Assembly: GCF_000021925.1 (NCBI RefSeq) | Contig: NC_011830.1 | Location: 2,318,501 to 2,382,500, forward strand | Direction of reading: 5' to 3' | DNA length: 64,000 bases | Source of the DNA: Desulfitobacterium hafniense DCB-2 | GTDB lineage: Bacteria > Bacillota > Desulfitobacteriia > Desulfitobacteriales > Desulfitobacteriaceae | Part shown: positions 53,219 to 62,614 of the stretch, one piece after another | Numbering within the stretch: the stretch's first letter is position 1 | Layout of the letters: every line of letters starts with the position of its first letter | Made by a program: the position numbers and the translations under genes | The notes under the pieces: model-generated | Told to the model about the DNA's origin: nothing | Database searches by the model: none | The model's input: the letters and a program-made list of their open reading frames with translations, nothing else

Positions 53219-54698
53219 AAAAAGCCTCCTGCTTCCGCTGGCTTTCTTGCTGCTTTTCCTGGGCGGTTGTGCCGAATTTTCGGGGGCATCGGCCGGTAAG
53301 ATTATTCCGCCCTCCGCTCAGGTCAGCCCCTTAGGAGGTAAATGGACGGTGCTTGAGGAACTGGACAGCAACGGCAGCGAAGGAGGAGCGGGCCAGCCAT
53401 GGTTAGGAAGTGATGTCCAATTTGCTCCAGGTGTCGTTTCTTTCGGCGGCCATGTCTGGGATAACCCTGCTTATAAAATCAAAAGGGTCAAGGCAGAGGA
53501 TTATTTGTTGACCAAGTATATTCCATCTGTCGGTAGTTCCGGATTGAAGTCTCAGAAGGTAGATGTGATTACGGTTTACGCCTCCGGCAATTATCTGGGT
53601 GAATTTATGAAGCTGGATGATACCAGTATGATTTTTTTTGTGGAAAACAAAGCTCTTTTATTGAAGATAGTTGCTGAGGAAGCAGACAGCACCCTAGTGG
53701 CCGGAGATACCAGTGCCCAGGAGCTGAACCAGGACAGCAGAGAAGGAATTTCCGGAGTCTTGCTGGGACTGAGGATACCTGCAGCTACAGGCTATACCTA
53801 TCAGACCCTTTGGATTGCCGCTGATCATCAGCAGCTCAGACCGATCCTGGCTTCCGAACAAATCTTTTTCCCGCGGACCAGCGGTTTTTGGGAACTCAGT
53901 GTCCAGAACCTCCCTGCTGACGGCATGACAGATAATCTACTGACCGCTCGCAATGTAACAGCCAAGGCCCCCGACCTGAAGAGAGAGAATGGGGAAAGGG
54001 AAGGGGGAGCAGGAACAGAAGAGCAACCCAATGCCGAGGCGGAGAGAGTGATCAATTATATCGGTAATGATTATATAGCCATGGAAAAGAGAACCGCCGG
54101 AATCAATCACTTGCAGGTGCTTCCTGTGGATAAACTTTTATCCCCCACCGAAATAAAGGTCTCCGATTTATTGGGAGACAAGGGATTTAACGCCTATTTA
54201 AATGCCAGAGAGCAGGCAGCCGCCGCCTTAAGGGAGAAAGGGATCACCTCGGTTAGCCAGGATGAATCTGGGGAAAATTTCGGCCTGATTCGCAAAAACG
54301 GCCGCTGGAGTTTAGTGGGAAGAATTCACTATCAAAGCGGCGGTAATCTTGAATATAAAGATTTCGATCTGAAAATTATTCCTCCCGCCAATTTGATCTT
54401 TTATGATGCCTTGGTGTTAAGCTGGTACAATATCAAAGACCGGGTTCCCGATGCCACGGACGCTTTTACTTCCCCCAACCGGGATATCGCCCTGGTCAAA
54501 ACCAAGACTAAGTTAACCATTTATCCCATCGGTACGGATAAATTAGGAGAAACCCATTTGGCGGAGCTGGAGCTGCCGGAAGGGGCCACTGTGATCATGG
54601 CGGAATGGGCCACCGGGTCCTATGTGGACAGCTGGGAAAAATCCTTTCTTGCTTATGGCGCCCAGGCCTTAGCCGACGGCTCTGTGCGGATGCGCTGA
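53211..54698 (+). CDS. Lipoprotein of unknown function, coupled to the two-component system
   Basis: 495 residues from the ATG at 53211, inside the end of the kinase gene. The signal MVKKSLLLPLAFLLLFLGGC has a lipobox ending at Cys20, so the protein is anchored outside. The body alternates short strands such as GKWTVLEELDSNG, GVVSFGGHVWDNPAYKIKRV and NFGLIRKNGRWSLVGRIHY, and looks like an all-beta, possibly propeller-like fold. I recognise no named family. Co-expression with the kinase suggests an accessory sensor or a wall-associated function. Confidence 0.8.
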   Translation: MVKKSLLLPLAFLLLFLGGCAEFSGASAGKIIPPSAQVSPLGGKWTVLEELDSNGSEGGAGQPWLGSDVQFAPGVVSFGGHVWDNPAYKIKRVKAEDYLLTKYIPSVGSSGLKSQKVDVITVYASGNYLGEFMKLDDTSMIFFVENKALLLKIVAEEADSTLVAGDTSAQELNQDSREGISGVLLGLRIPAATGYTYQTLWIAADHQQLRPILASEQIFFPRTSGFWELSVQNLPADGMTDNLLTARNVTAKAPDLKRENGEREGGAGTEEQPNAEAERVINYIGNDYIAMEKRTAGINHLQVLPVDKLLSPTEIKVSDLLGDKGFNAYLNAREQAAAALREKGITSVSQDESGENFGLIRKNGRWSLVGRIHYQSGGNLEYKDFDLKIIPPANLIFYDALVLSWYNIKDRVPDATDAFTSPNRDIALVKTKTKLTIYPIGTDKLGETHLAELELPEGATVIMAEWATGSYVDSWEKSFLAYGAQALADGSVRMR

Positions 54699-54785
54699 TG
54701 AGGGAGCTGTTGTAGCGGGGCAAAGACTTTGTCCATTTGGATAAAAGCTGCCGTGTTTTTTTCATTGCCGGGACGAGGACAGAAT

Positions 54786-54836
54786 GACAAAAGCAAGCTA
54801 TACTGTATTGAAGATTAGTGTAGGCTTGCTTTTGTC
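54786..54836. terminator. Long hairpin after the lipoprotein gene
   Basis: GACAAAAGCAAGC (54786-54798) and GCTTGCTTTTGTC (54824-54836) pair perfectly, and seven further inner positions pair with one wobble, giving about 20 bp. It is either the operon terminator or a small mobile palindrome. Confidence 0.6.
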
Positions 54837-54892
54837 TATGTACGGCAAACCTTGATCAGCTTCAAAAATCACAAGCGTTTATGGGAGGGTAA

Positions 54893-56185
54893 ATGTTTAT
54901 GGAAAGACAGGATCGGTATTATCAGACCTATTTGAATATATTAAAAGAGGAATTGGTGGCAGCCATGGGATGTACGGAACCCATTGCCATAGCTTATGGT
55001 GCCGCTAAAGCCAGGGAAGTGCTGGGGGCGGTTCCCCATAAAGTAGTCCTTGAGGTCAGTTCAAATATTATTAAAAATGTAAAAAGTGTCGTGGTGCCCA
55101 ACACCGATGGGTTAAAGGGTATCGAAGCAGCTACGGCGGCCGGGATTATAGCCGGCCGCTCCGATAAAATCCTGGAAGTTATTGCAGAGGTCTGCCAGGC
55201 GGAGAAGCAACAGATTAAAACATATCTGAGTGAAACGGATATAGAAGTGAAATTGGCGGATTCCCAGATAATTTTTGATATTATGATCACCATGTTTCAT
55301 CAGGACTCTTATGTAAAGCTGCGTATTGCCGACTATCATACCCATATCGTTCATATAGAAAAAAACGGAGAGATTATTTTCGGTACCGGTGATCTAGACG
55401 CTGGCATTAGCAGTCTGACGGACAGGAAGCTGCTGTCTGTAAGCAAAATTATCGAGTTTGCCGACAGTGTCCGGATCGAGGACGTAAAGGAACTGCTGGA
55501 TAAACAAATAGAATACAATTCAGCCATAGCCAGAGCCGGTATGGAGGGGAATTACGGGGCAAATGTAGGCAGAGTTCTCTTAAAAACCTATGGAAATGAT
55601 GTTAAGATCCGCGCCAAAGCCATGGCGGCGGCAGGTTCAGATGCCCGGATGAGCGGGTGTGAGCTGCCTGTTATTATTAATTCCGGAAGCGGCAATCAAG
55701 GTATGACCGCTTCTCTTCCTGTGATTGAATATGCGGCGGAACTGCAGTCAGGTGAGGAAAAACTCTACCGGGCATTAGTGGTATCCAATCTGATTACCCT
55801 GCATTTAAAGACCGGTATCGGCCGGCTGTCTGCTTTTTGCGGAGTAATCTGTGCCGGATGCGGAAGCGGGGCTGGCATCGCCTATTTACATGGAGGCGGC
55901 TATGATGAAATTGCCCACACCATTGTCAATGCCGCGGCCATCGTTTCAGGAATCGTATGCGACGGAGCCAAGCCTTCCTGTGCGGGGAAAATTGCCGCGG
56001 CAGTGGATGCCGGTATTCTGGGCTACCTGATGTATAAGGAAGGTCAGCAGTTTAGGGGCGGCGATGGCATCGTGGCCAAAGGCATAGAAAATACCATTGC
56101 CAATATCGGATATTTGGGGAAAGTAGGCATGAAGGAAACCGATAAGGAAATTATCAATATTATGCTGAATCAGTGCAGCTCATGA
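54893..56185 (+). CDS. L-cysteine desulfidase family protein (UPF0597, CyuA/CdsB-like)
   Basis: 430 residues. ATG codons at 54893 and 54899 are both possible after GGGAGGG; spacing favours the second. MGCTEPIAIAYGAAKAREVL near the start, VVPNTDGLKGIEAATAAG and SGSGNQGMTASLPV are family signatures. The late segment CGVICAGCGSGAGIAYLHGG, then GAKPSCAGKIAAAVDAG, supplies the Cys residues that, with that of GCTEP, hold a [4Fe-4S] cluster. Members split L-cysteine into pyruvate, ammonia and sulfide; relatives act on serine, so substrate is uncertain. It stands alone between two hairpins. Confidence 0.85.
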   Translation: MFMERQDRYYQTYLNILKEELVAAMGCTEPIAIAYGAAKAREVLGAVPHKVVLEVSSNIIKNVKSVVVPNTDGLKGIEAATAAGIIAGRSDKILEVIAEVCQAEKQQIKTYLSETDIEVKLADSQIIFDIMITMFHQDSYVKLRIADYHTHIVHIEKNGEIIFGTGDLDAGISSLTDRKLLSVSKIIEFADSVRIEDVKELLDKQIEYNSAIARAGMEGNYGANVGRVLLKTYGNDVKIRAKAMAAAGSDARMSGCELPVIINSGSGNQGMTASLPVIEYAAELQSGEEKLYRALVVSNLITLHLKTGIGRLSAFCGVICAGCGSGAGIAYLHGGGYDEIAHTIVNAAAIVSGIVCDGAKPSCAGKIAAAVDAGILGYLMYKEGQQFRGGDGIVAKGIENTIANIGYLGKVGMKETDKEIINIMLNQCSS

Positions 56186-56230
56186 TCAACTCTGCTCCAG
56201 AAAAACAGAATAAATGGCCTTAATAAACCA

Positions 56231-56274
56231 AACCCTGATTAAAGAACTGACAAGTTGATTAATCAGGGTTTTTA
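56231..56274 (+). terminator. Terminator of the desulfidase gene
   Basis: AACCCTGATTAA (56231-56242) and TTAATCAGGGTT (56259-56270) are perfectly complementary, followed by TTT. Confidence 0.8.
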
Positions 56275-56414
56275 GCTAAGCAAAAGATAGAACCGTTTGC
56301 CGCTGCTGAAGGAATAGTATATGATAGTTTCAAGAATTTTGGCTAGTGCTCTGTGACACTTGATGGACCGGTGCCAACCTTCGTCAGACCAAAAACAGGA
56401 TAGGGAGTGGAAGT

Positions 56415-58037
56415 ATGAGCATAACGGTAGAGGATTGTTTGCAGCTTTCGGTGCTGCGGGAGGCAGAGGTGGTGGCAGGGGCAAAAGGGCTGAATAATAT
56501 CGTTGCCCATGTTTCTGTTTTAGAATGGTCCAACTCTTTAGCCTTGAAAAATGGTATTTTTCTGGGTAATGAGATTGTTATTACCTGCTTTCATTATGCC
56601 AAGGACGATGTTGATGCCCAATGTCAGGTGGTCAGAGATCTCAGCGCAGCCGGTGAGGTGGGGATGATTCTTTATTATGTGGGAATTGTCCTGCCGGATA
56701 TCGATGCAAGATTGATTCGTACTGCCGACGAATTGGGGTACCCCTTGATCTGTATGCCGAGAAACCGTTTCGATTATCGTTATAGTGAGGCAATCACGGA
56801 AATTATGGAAGCGGTCTTTAAAGATCAGATGAAGGAAAAATATTATGTTAAGGATATGCTGGAACGTCTAGCGATGCTGCCGGAAAGACAGCGGACCATC
56901 GGCAATGTTCTGCGCATGCTCAGTGACAGATTGTACTGCTCTATTATTCTTTGTGATCGGGAATTCAAGCTTTTGGATGCGGCGACATGGCCGACTACAG
57001 CGAATTTGAATCTGCCTGAGATCTTGAATTTGTATAAAAATACAGTGCTTTCCAGGCCGGGAGTGAACAACCTGGAATTCACCTATGACAATGAGGTGAT
57101 GGCTGCCAGATCCCAGCCGATTGCCACTGATGACGGGTATAGTATGAATCTGATTTTTTTGAATCTCCCGGAAAAAAAGGTTTTGGGGGATGCTATTGCC
57201 CAGGCAGCGGAATTGATTCAGCTGTCAAGCAGTATCTGGAATTTCGATATAAGGCAGGAAGGCCATAGGGAAATGCTCAAAGCCTTTTTCTATGATGAAC
57301 CCATCAAGCTCAAGCGCATTGCCAATGGGCTGCACATTGACATTGATCGGCTTCAAACTATGTGGGTGTTGAAAAGCAAGGCGGATTCCCCGACCAGGGA
57401 GGCCTTGACCTTAAAGAACAGCCGGCTTTTAGCTTTGTTGAAACATTTTTTTAATGAGCACCATATTCATGCGATTGCCGATCATTTTGAAGATAATGTG
57501 GTGGCGCTGATTGAGCCTCCTTATGGGGAAACGACCATGACCTCTTTTTTAGAAGAATTTATGAAGACGGTTCAAGATGAATCCGTCAGGGCTTTTCCGG
57601 TAAACTGTCCCGGAGAAAATGCGGCAGGGGCTTTTCGCAAGGCTTATTTTGAAATTCAGGATAATGATGGAAGTGCTATGACAATCTATCCAAGCAAACG
57701 CATCATCAACACTCATGAAATTGAGTTCTCCGGCTTATGCAGAGAGATTGCCGAAAAAGGAAAAGAGGCAATTGACGAAAAACTCAAAGTACTTCGCGCT
57801 TTGGGAGCTCAGGATGATTTTGCAGGCAAGGAATTGGTCTCTACGTTGGAAGTTTTTCTTCTGGATGCGGAAGCCAATGTGGAACAAACGAGCAAGCTGT
57901 TGTTTCTGCACAAAAGCACGATAAAATACCGGATTAAAAAGATTAAGGAATTATTAGGCTGTGATATTGCCAAGCTTCCTGAAGCTTACAGCTTATATGT
58001 AGCAGTGGCTGTGAAGCGGCTGATTGCAAGCTTATAA
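56415..58037 (+). CDS. PucR/CdaR-type transcriptional regulator
   Basis: 540 residues. The PucR N-terminal domain (1-130) shows MSITVEDCLQLSVLREAEVV, VLEWSNSLALKNGIFLGNEI and ADELGYPLICMPRNRFDYRY. The middle part resembles a GGDEF-like CdaR segment. The C-terminal PucR-type helix-turn-helix reads TLEVFLLDAEANVEQTSKLL followed by FLHKSTIKYRIKKIKELLG. Regulators of this family control purine, hydantoin, amino-acid and sugar-acid use. It precedes an NCS1 permease and hydrolase genes on the same strand and probably activates them. Confidence 0.92.
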   Translation: MSITVEDCLQLSVLREAEVVAGAKGLNNIVAHVSVLEWSNSLALKNGIFLGNEIVITCFHYAKDDVDAQCQVVRDLSAAGEVGMILYYVGIVLPDIDARLIRTADELGYPLICMPRNRFDYRYSEAITEIMEAVFKDQMKEKYYVKDMLERLAMLPERQRTIGNVLRMLSDRLYCSIILCDREFKLLDAATWPTTANLNLPEILNLYKNTVLSRPGVNNLEFTYDNEVMAARSQPIATDDGYSMNLIFLNLPEKKVLGDAIAQAAELIQLSSSIWNFDIRQEGHREMLKAFFYDEPIKLKRIANGLHIDIDRLQTMWVLKSKADSPTREALTLKNSRLLALLKHFFNEHHIHAIADHFEDNVVALIEPPYGETTMTSFLEEFMKTVQDESVRAFPVNCPGENAAGAFRKAYFEIQDNDGSAMTIYPSKRIINTHEIEFSGLCREIAEKGKEAIDEKLKVLRALGAQDDFAGKELVSTLEVFLLDAEANVEQTSKLLFLHKSTIKYRIKKIKELLGCDIAKLPEAYSLYVAVAVKRLIASL

Positions 58038-58050
58038 AATACCTGGCGAA

Positions 58051-58092
58051 AACCTCCGTTCATCCAAAGGGTCAATGAATCGGGGGTTATTT
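58051..58092 (+). terminator. Probable terminator of the PucR-type regulator gene
   Basis: AACCTCCG (58051-58058) and CGGGGGTT (58081-58088) pair with one G-T, followed by ATTTTG. Confidence 0.5.
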
Positions 58093-58249
58093 TGATAGTT
58101 AGGACATATACAAAGGTTTTTTCACTGGGGTATGATTGAATTAATTTCACAAGGTCCGCGGTGGGCGGTATAAGGGGGTTTGAGGAAGAGAAGATTCAGG
58201 ATTCTGAGAAATGCACGCTCAAATAAGGTAGAAAGAAAGGTGAGAGGAT

Positions 58250-59587
58250 ATGTCAGAAACGACTCAGAACACATCTCATGATGATTATTCGTTAAGCCGG
58301 GTTCCTCAGCATGCCAAAAAGCCCTTATGGCAGATTATCGTAATAAGGCTGGGCTGTTTTGCCTGCGTCTCCCAGTTGATGACGGGAGCGGCGCTGGGGT
58401 TCGGTATGAGCTTTCATGACGCGCTGCTGGCGGTTTTCCTGGGAAGCATCGCCTTGCTGATAGTCGGGGCGGCCGTAGGTGTTATCGCGGCACAGCAGGG
58501 GCTGTCCACCAGTCTCCTGGCCCGCTGGAGCGGCTTCGGCAATCAAGGCTCGGCTCTGATCGGAGTTATCATCGCAATTTCTTCCATCGGCTGGTTTGGA
58601 ATGCAGAACACCGTTTTTGCCGAAGGAATGTATCAGGCCACAGGTATATTGAATCTGCAGATTTGGTCGGTGCTTACAGGGGCTTCGATTATCGCTATCG
58701 TCTATTTCGGTATTTCCAGCTTGAGTTGGACCGCTAATATTGCCCTGCCCCTGTTTTTAGTAGCCATCGGCATATCCAGTATACAGATGTTCAGAGGGCA
58801 CAGTCTGACGGACTTAATCGCCTCCCCCATACCCGGGCCGGCGTTGTCCTTGGCCACCGGTGCCACCATGGTTGCCGGCAGCTTCATTATCGGTGCAGTC
58901 ATATCCCCGGATATCTGCCGGTTTTTAAAAAGGGGGCGGGATGTCTTCTGGATGACCTTAATAAGCACCTTTGTCGGTGAACTCAGCATGTGTATGCTGG
59001 CTGTTTTGATGGCCCATGCTATTAAGAGTGCTGATGTGATGACCATTATCGTCTCCTTATCCGGGTTGATCGGCGTGATTATCGTTATTTTCTCGACGAT
59101 CAAAGTCAACGATATTAACCTCTATGCGGCCAGCCTGGGGATGACCAACGCCTTGAATGCCTTGTTCAAGAAAGATTTTGACCGGCGCCAGATGACGATT
59201 ATCCTGGGTGTGTTCGGAACGGCTCTTTCCGTGATCGGTGTAATCAACTATTTTGAAAACTTTTTGGTTGTATTGGGGGTTGCCATTCCGCCGATTGCCG
59301 GAATTATCAGTATTGATTACTTTATTCTCAAAAGAGACAGAAAAATATTGGACGAATCCAAGGAAAGAGGAGAATTGCCGGATAAAGTGGAGAACTGGAA
59401 TCCCGTAGCCATCTTAGCCTGGGCTGTAGGCTCCTTAGTGGGGTATTTTGTTCAAATCGGCATTCCCTCCATTAACTCACTGATTGTCTCCGGATTGCTC
59501 TATTATGGTGCGATGAAAGTCTATGGGCTGATTCAGAAAAAAGAGATTGTCAGGTTTCGGATGGTGGATTCCCAAAGTGAAGGATAG
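58250..59587 (+). CDS. NCS1-family nucleobase/allantoin-type permease (CodB-like)
   Basis: 445 residues, about twelve membrane helices. The N-terminal RVPQHAKKPLWQIIVIRLGC, the first repeat LLARWSGFGNQGSALIGVII and GWFGMQNTVFAEGMYQATG match cytosine permease-like NCS1 carriers. The later block VINYFENFLVVLGVAIPPIA, GIISIDYFIL is also family-typical. NCS1 carriers import cytosine, purines, allantoin or hydantoins with sodium or protons. The flanking PucR-type regulator and DUF917 protein make a hydantoin-like or nucleobase-like substrate plausible. Confidence 0.9.
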   Translation: MSETTQNTSHDDYSLSRVPQHAKKPLWQIIVIRLGCFACVSQLMTGAALGFGMSFHDALLAVFLGSIALLIVGAAVGVIAAQQGLSTSLLARWSGFGNQGSALIGVIIAISSIGWFGMQNTVFAEGMYQATGILNLQIWSVLTGASIIAIVYFGISSLSWTANIALPLFLVAIGISSIQMFRGHSLTDLIASPIPGPALSLATGATMVAGSFIIGAVISPDICRFLKRGRDVFWMTLISTFVGELSMCMLAVLMAHAIKSADVMTIIVSLSGLIGVIIVIFSTIKVNDINLYAASLGMTNALNALFKKDFDRRQMTIILGVFGTALSVIGVINYFENFLVVLGVAIPPIAGIISIDYFILKRDRKILDESKERGELPDKVENWNPVAILAWAVGSLVGYFVQIGIPSINSLIVSGLLYYGAMKVYGLIQKKEIVRFRMVDSQSEG

Positions 59588-59659
59588 AAAGCTTTAAAAG
59601 CGAGCGGTAAGTGAAAAAAGGATGACCGGCAAGTTGGAGTGGAAAATGGGGATGATAGA

Positions 59660-60829
59660 ATGAACAGATGGATCAACGAAAAACGGCTGATCGCCTCGTT
59701 CTGCGATTTGGTTACCATAGACTCTTTGTCCTACCGGGAAAGGGATATGGCAGATGAATTGCTAAGACGCTTAAAACGGTTGGGATTTGAGGTGTGGGAA
59801 GATGATGCCGGCCCCAAGATTGGGGGCAGTGCAGGCAATATTATTGCCAAATTGAAAGGAATCGTCGAAAAAGAGGCCCTTTTATTCACCGCTCATATGG
59901 ATACGGTGCAGCCCGGAACCGCTAAAACGCCTCTGCTCAGCGGAAAGCGGATTCATACGGATGGAACGACGGTTCTGGGAGGGGACGATGCTGCCGGCAT
60001 AGCCTGTATCCTGGAAATGGCGGCAAGCTTGCGGGAGCATAAGCTGGACCATGGAGATATCTATGTGATCTTTACCGTGGCGGAAGAGATGGGTCTTCAG
60101 GGGGCAAAGAATCTGAACCCCGCTGTGATGGAGAAAGTCAAGGCAAACTATGGCTTCGTCCTGGATGATGCGGGAAAAGCAGGAGGGGTGGTGGCGGCGG
60201 CCCCTGCCCATGTCAAGCGGCACATCACGATTCGGGGCAAAAGCGCTCATGCCGGCGTGGAGCCGGAAAAAGGCATTGATGCGGTCAGGATTATGGCCGA
60301 AGCGGTATATCATATGCAGCTGGGCCGCCTTGATGAGGAAACGACGGCCAACCTGGGGATGATAAAAGGCGGAGAGGCGGGCAATACGGTCTGCGGACAG
60401 CTGGAGATTCTTGGTGAGGTAAGAAGCAGGAACCCGGAGAAATTGGCGAAGCAGCTGAAGGCTATGCAAAGGTGTTTTGAAGAGGCTGCCCGGAATTGGG
60501 GAGGGGCCGTTGAGTTTGAGGATGAACTGCTTTACGGTGCTATCGATTTGCGACGGCATCCGGACCTGCAAAAGCTTCTGGAAAAGGCTGCGGAAAAGAT
60601 CGGATTGCCCATGGATTACCACAGCTCCGGAGGAGGCAGTGATGCCAATATCTTGAACAGTCTGGGCTTTCCTTGCGTAACCTTGTCATCGGCGTTTTAC
60701 GCTATGCATACGGTACAGGAGTATGTCGACATTGAGGAGATGATTCGATTAACGGAATTCATGCTGTCGATCACACAAAGTGTAGAAGCTGTAGAAAAGG
60801 CCGGGGTAAGAAACTTAACAACGGAGTGA
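59660..60829 (+). CDS. M20 family metallopeptidase (PepT-like)
   Basis: 389 residues from the ATG at 59660, with GGGGATGA upstream; an in-frame GTG 21 bp earlier is less likely. Zinc-site motifs are LLFTAHMDTVQPG (His, Asp), VLGGDDAAGIACILE (Asp), VIFTVAEEMGLQGAK (Glu-Glu), FVLDDAG (Asp) and a late SSAFYAMHTVQEYV (His). The dimerisation domain starts at KRHITIRGKSAHAGVEPEKG. These enzymes cut peptides or N-carbamoyl/N-acyl amino acids. In this neighbourhood hydrolysis of a ring-opened hydantoin-like product is as likely as a tripeptidase role. Confidence 0.9.
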   Translation: MNRWINEKRLIASFCDLVTIDSLSYRERDMADELLRRLKRLGFEVWEDDAGPKIGGSAGNIIAKLKGIVEKEALLFTAHMDTVQPGTAKTPLLSGKRIHTDGTTVLGGDDAAGIACILEMAASLREHKLDHGDIYVIFTVAEEMGLQGAKNLNPAVMEKVKANYGFVLDDAGKAGGVVAAAPAHVKRHITIRGKSAHAGVEPEKGIDAVRIMAEAVYHMQLGRLDEETTANLGMIKGGEAGNTVCGQLEILGEVRSRNPEKLAKQLKAMQRCFEEAARNWGGAVEFEDELLYGAIDLRRHPDLQKLLEKAAEKIGLPMDYHSSGGGSDANILNSLGFPCVTLSSAFYAMHTVQEYVDIEEMIRLTEFMLSITQSVEAVEKAGVRNLTTE

Positions 60830-60844
60830 CAAGGAGGATGATGA

Positions 60845-61360
60845 ATGGGTTTATTCAGTGAGATGCTGGATGAAAAACGGATTAAAGACGGTTTTAAGGA
60901 CTCCGGGCATGTGCTGATGATCACCTGTCCCGGCTGTGCCTGCGAGAGCCTCTCTTATACAGAGGGCCTGCCCTGCCGGGCTTTGGAGTCAGGTAAAGAC
61001 ATGGAGGAGAGTGCGGTTGCAGTGCAAAGGGTCCGGGATCAATGGGATAGGGTTCTGAAAGAGGACGGCAAAAAGGTGACCCATATCAGTGTTGCGTTTC
61101 CCTGTGAAATGTTCGATACGGAAAGGGAACGGATTCTGGAAAAGCTTCAGGACGCGGATACCATTGCCTTGCTGTGCTGTTCCAGCGGCTATGTGGCAGT
61201 TAAGGATATGCTGCCGGATTTTCTGGGGAGGTTTGTTCCGATGATGAAAACCACGGGAACCTTTGTGTTCAAGCTGGTTTTGGATGAGAGCGGAAAGAAT
61301 TCAAAGGTCGAGCAGGAGACGGCCCGGGTTATCAAATTTTCTAAAGTCAATCAGGGATAA
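60845..61360 (+). CDS. Cysteine-rich protein of unknown function
   Basis: 171 residues with AAGGAGG before the ATG. Cysteines cluster as CPGCACESL (residues 28-35), GLPCRAL, VAFPCEMFD and ALLCCSSGY. The repeated -CP/PC- pattern suggests zinc or an iron-sulfur cluster. The alternation of helices and strands (HVLMITCPGCACESLSY, KKVTHISVAFPCEMFD, DTIALLCCSSGYVAVKDML, FVFKLVLDESGK) suggests an alpha/beta fold. I do not recognise the family. It lies 15 bp after the peptidase and 25 bp before the DUF917 gene, so it should belong to the same pathway. Confidence 0.75.
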   Translation: MGLFSEMLDEKRIKDGFKDSGHVLMITCPGCACESLSYTEGLPCRALESGKDMEESAVAVQRVRDQWDRVLKEDGKKVTHISVAFPCEMFDTERERILEKLQDADTIALLCCSSGYVAVKDMLPDFLGRFVPMMKTTGTFVFKLVLDESGKNSKVEQETARVIKFSKVNQG

Positions 61361-61385
61361 AAGCAAGGATAAAGGAGGGTTTACA

Positions 61386-62504
61386 ATGTCCGGAATTAAA
61401 ACAAGACAGGATTTGGATGATTTTGTCCGCGGTGCCACGTTATATGGCACCGGCGGGGGTGGCAGTCAGGAGATGGGGAAAAATTTGCTGCTCCAAAGCT
61501 TTGAAGAAGGCAGATCGATTGAATGGGTAAGGATTGGGGATGTTGGAGAGGATGCCTGGGTATGTACGGCATTTTATATGGGCTCTATCGCCCCCCTTAC
61601 CGACAAAGATAAAAAGGAGATGAAAGCGCTTGGCTTAGAAGAAAGGGTAGAGAAAAGGGTACTGATAACCGCCGTACAGGAATTGGAGAAGGAGCTTGGT
61701 ATTCATATTGCTGCTGTGATTCCGGTAGAGTTAGGGGGACTTAATTCTGCTGCCCCTCTTGATGCGGCGGTTCAGATGGGTAAAAAAGTCATTGATGCCG
61801 ATCTGGCGGGAAGAGCTGTTCCTGAGGTAGCTCAGACCCTGCCCAGGCTTTGGGGATATCCAATTTGCCCTATTGCCTGCTGTGATGCTTGGGGCAATGT
61901 GACGATCATTAAAAAGACCCATGGCTATGACATGGCCGAGGCGCTGGGAAAGATGCTGAGTATTCCGGCCTACGAACCCATTGGGTTGGCTTGCTTTGCC
62001 ATGAAAGCCAAGGATGCGGGCAGGGCTCTTGTCGATGGTTCTCTTACAAAATGCCTGCAGGTGGGTGCAGAGGTGCGCATGGCCTGCGAGAACGGGACGG
62101 ATCCGGCGGAAGCCTTTGCTTCGGCCGCCGGGGGAAAGGTTATTATGAAAGGGACCGTAACGGCTCATGATTGGGAGAGTAAAGGAGGATATATGTATTG
62201 CACCAATGAAATTACCGGTGCAGATGAATTTAAGGGCAATGTATTGAAAATATGGGTGAAAAATGAGAATCATATCTGCTGGTTGAACGGCAATCCTTAT
62301 ATAACAAGTCCGGATCTGATACAGCTTGTGGATCGGCAGACAGGAGAACCTATCACCAACACAGATACGGCAGTGGACATGGAGGTATCTGTAGTAGCGA
62401 TACCTAATTTGCGCTATCGCACAAAAGAGGCAATTGAACTCTTAGGACCTTCCCACTATGGCTTTGAGAAGATTAGCTATAAGCCCATGGAAGAATTCTT
62501 TTGA
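61386..62504 (+). CDS. DUF917 (S-methyl thiohydantoin desulfurase-like) protein
   Basis: 372 residues from the ATG at 61386 with AAAGGAGGG upstream. GIKTRQDLDDFVRGATLYGT, then GGGGSQEMGKNLL, IAPLTDKDKKEMKALGLE, AAVIPVELGGLNSAAPLDAA and VIDADLAGRAVPEVAQTLPR are DUF917 signatures. The family occurs beside hydantoinases, nucleobase permeases and PucR regulators, and some members act on thiohydantoins. It is the last gene of the plus-strand cluster and ends before a strong hairpin. Confidence 0.88.
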   Translation: MSGIKTRQDLDDFVRGATLYGTGGGGSQEMGKNLLLQSFEEGRSIEWVRIGDVGEDAWVCTAFYMGSIAPLTDKDKKEMKALGLEERVEKRVLITAVQELEKELGIHIAAVIPVELGGLNSAAPLDAAVQMGKKVIDADLAGRAVPEVAQTLPRLWGYPICPIACCDAWGNVTIIKKTHGYDMAEALGKMLSIPAYEPIGLACFAMKAKDAGRALVDGSLTKCLQVGAEVRMACENGTDPAEAFASAAGGKVIMKGTVTAHDWESKGGYMYCTNEITGADEFKGNVLKIWVKNENHICWLNGNPYITSPDLIQLVDRQTGEPITNTDTAVDMEVSVVAIPNLRYRTKEAIELLGPSHYGFEKISYKPMEEFF

Positions 62505-62553
62505 ATCAACTCCGGATTCATAGCAGTTGTCCGGCAGGACAGGTGAAAAGGCG

Positions 62554-62595
62554 GCAAAAGACGACAACCGGCGGAAGCTGGAAGTCGTCTTTTGC
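62554..62595. terminator. Bidirectional terminator between convergent genes
   Basis: GCAAAAGACGAC (62554-62565) and GTCGTCTTTTGC (62584-62595) are perfectly complementary. They lie between the DUF917 stop and the LysR-gene stop at 62615. Confidence 0.85.
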
Positions 62596-62614
62596 TTAAA
62601 AGAAATGGGTGCAA

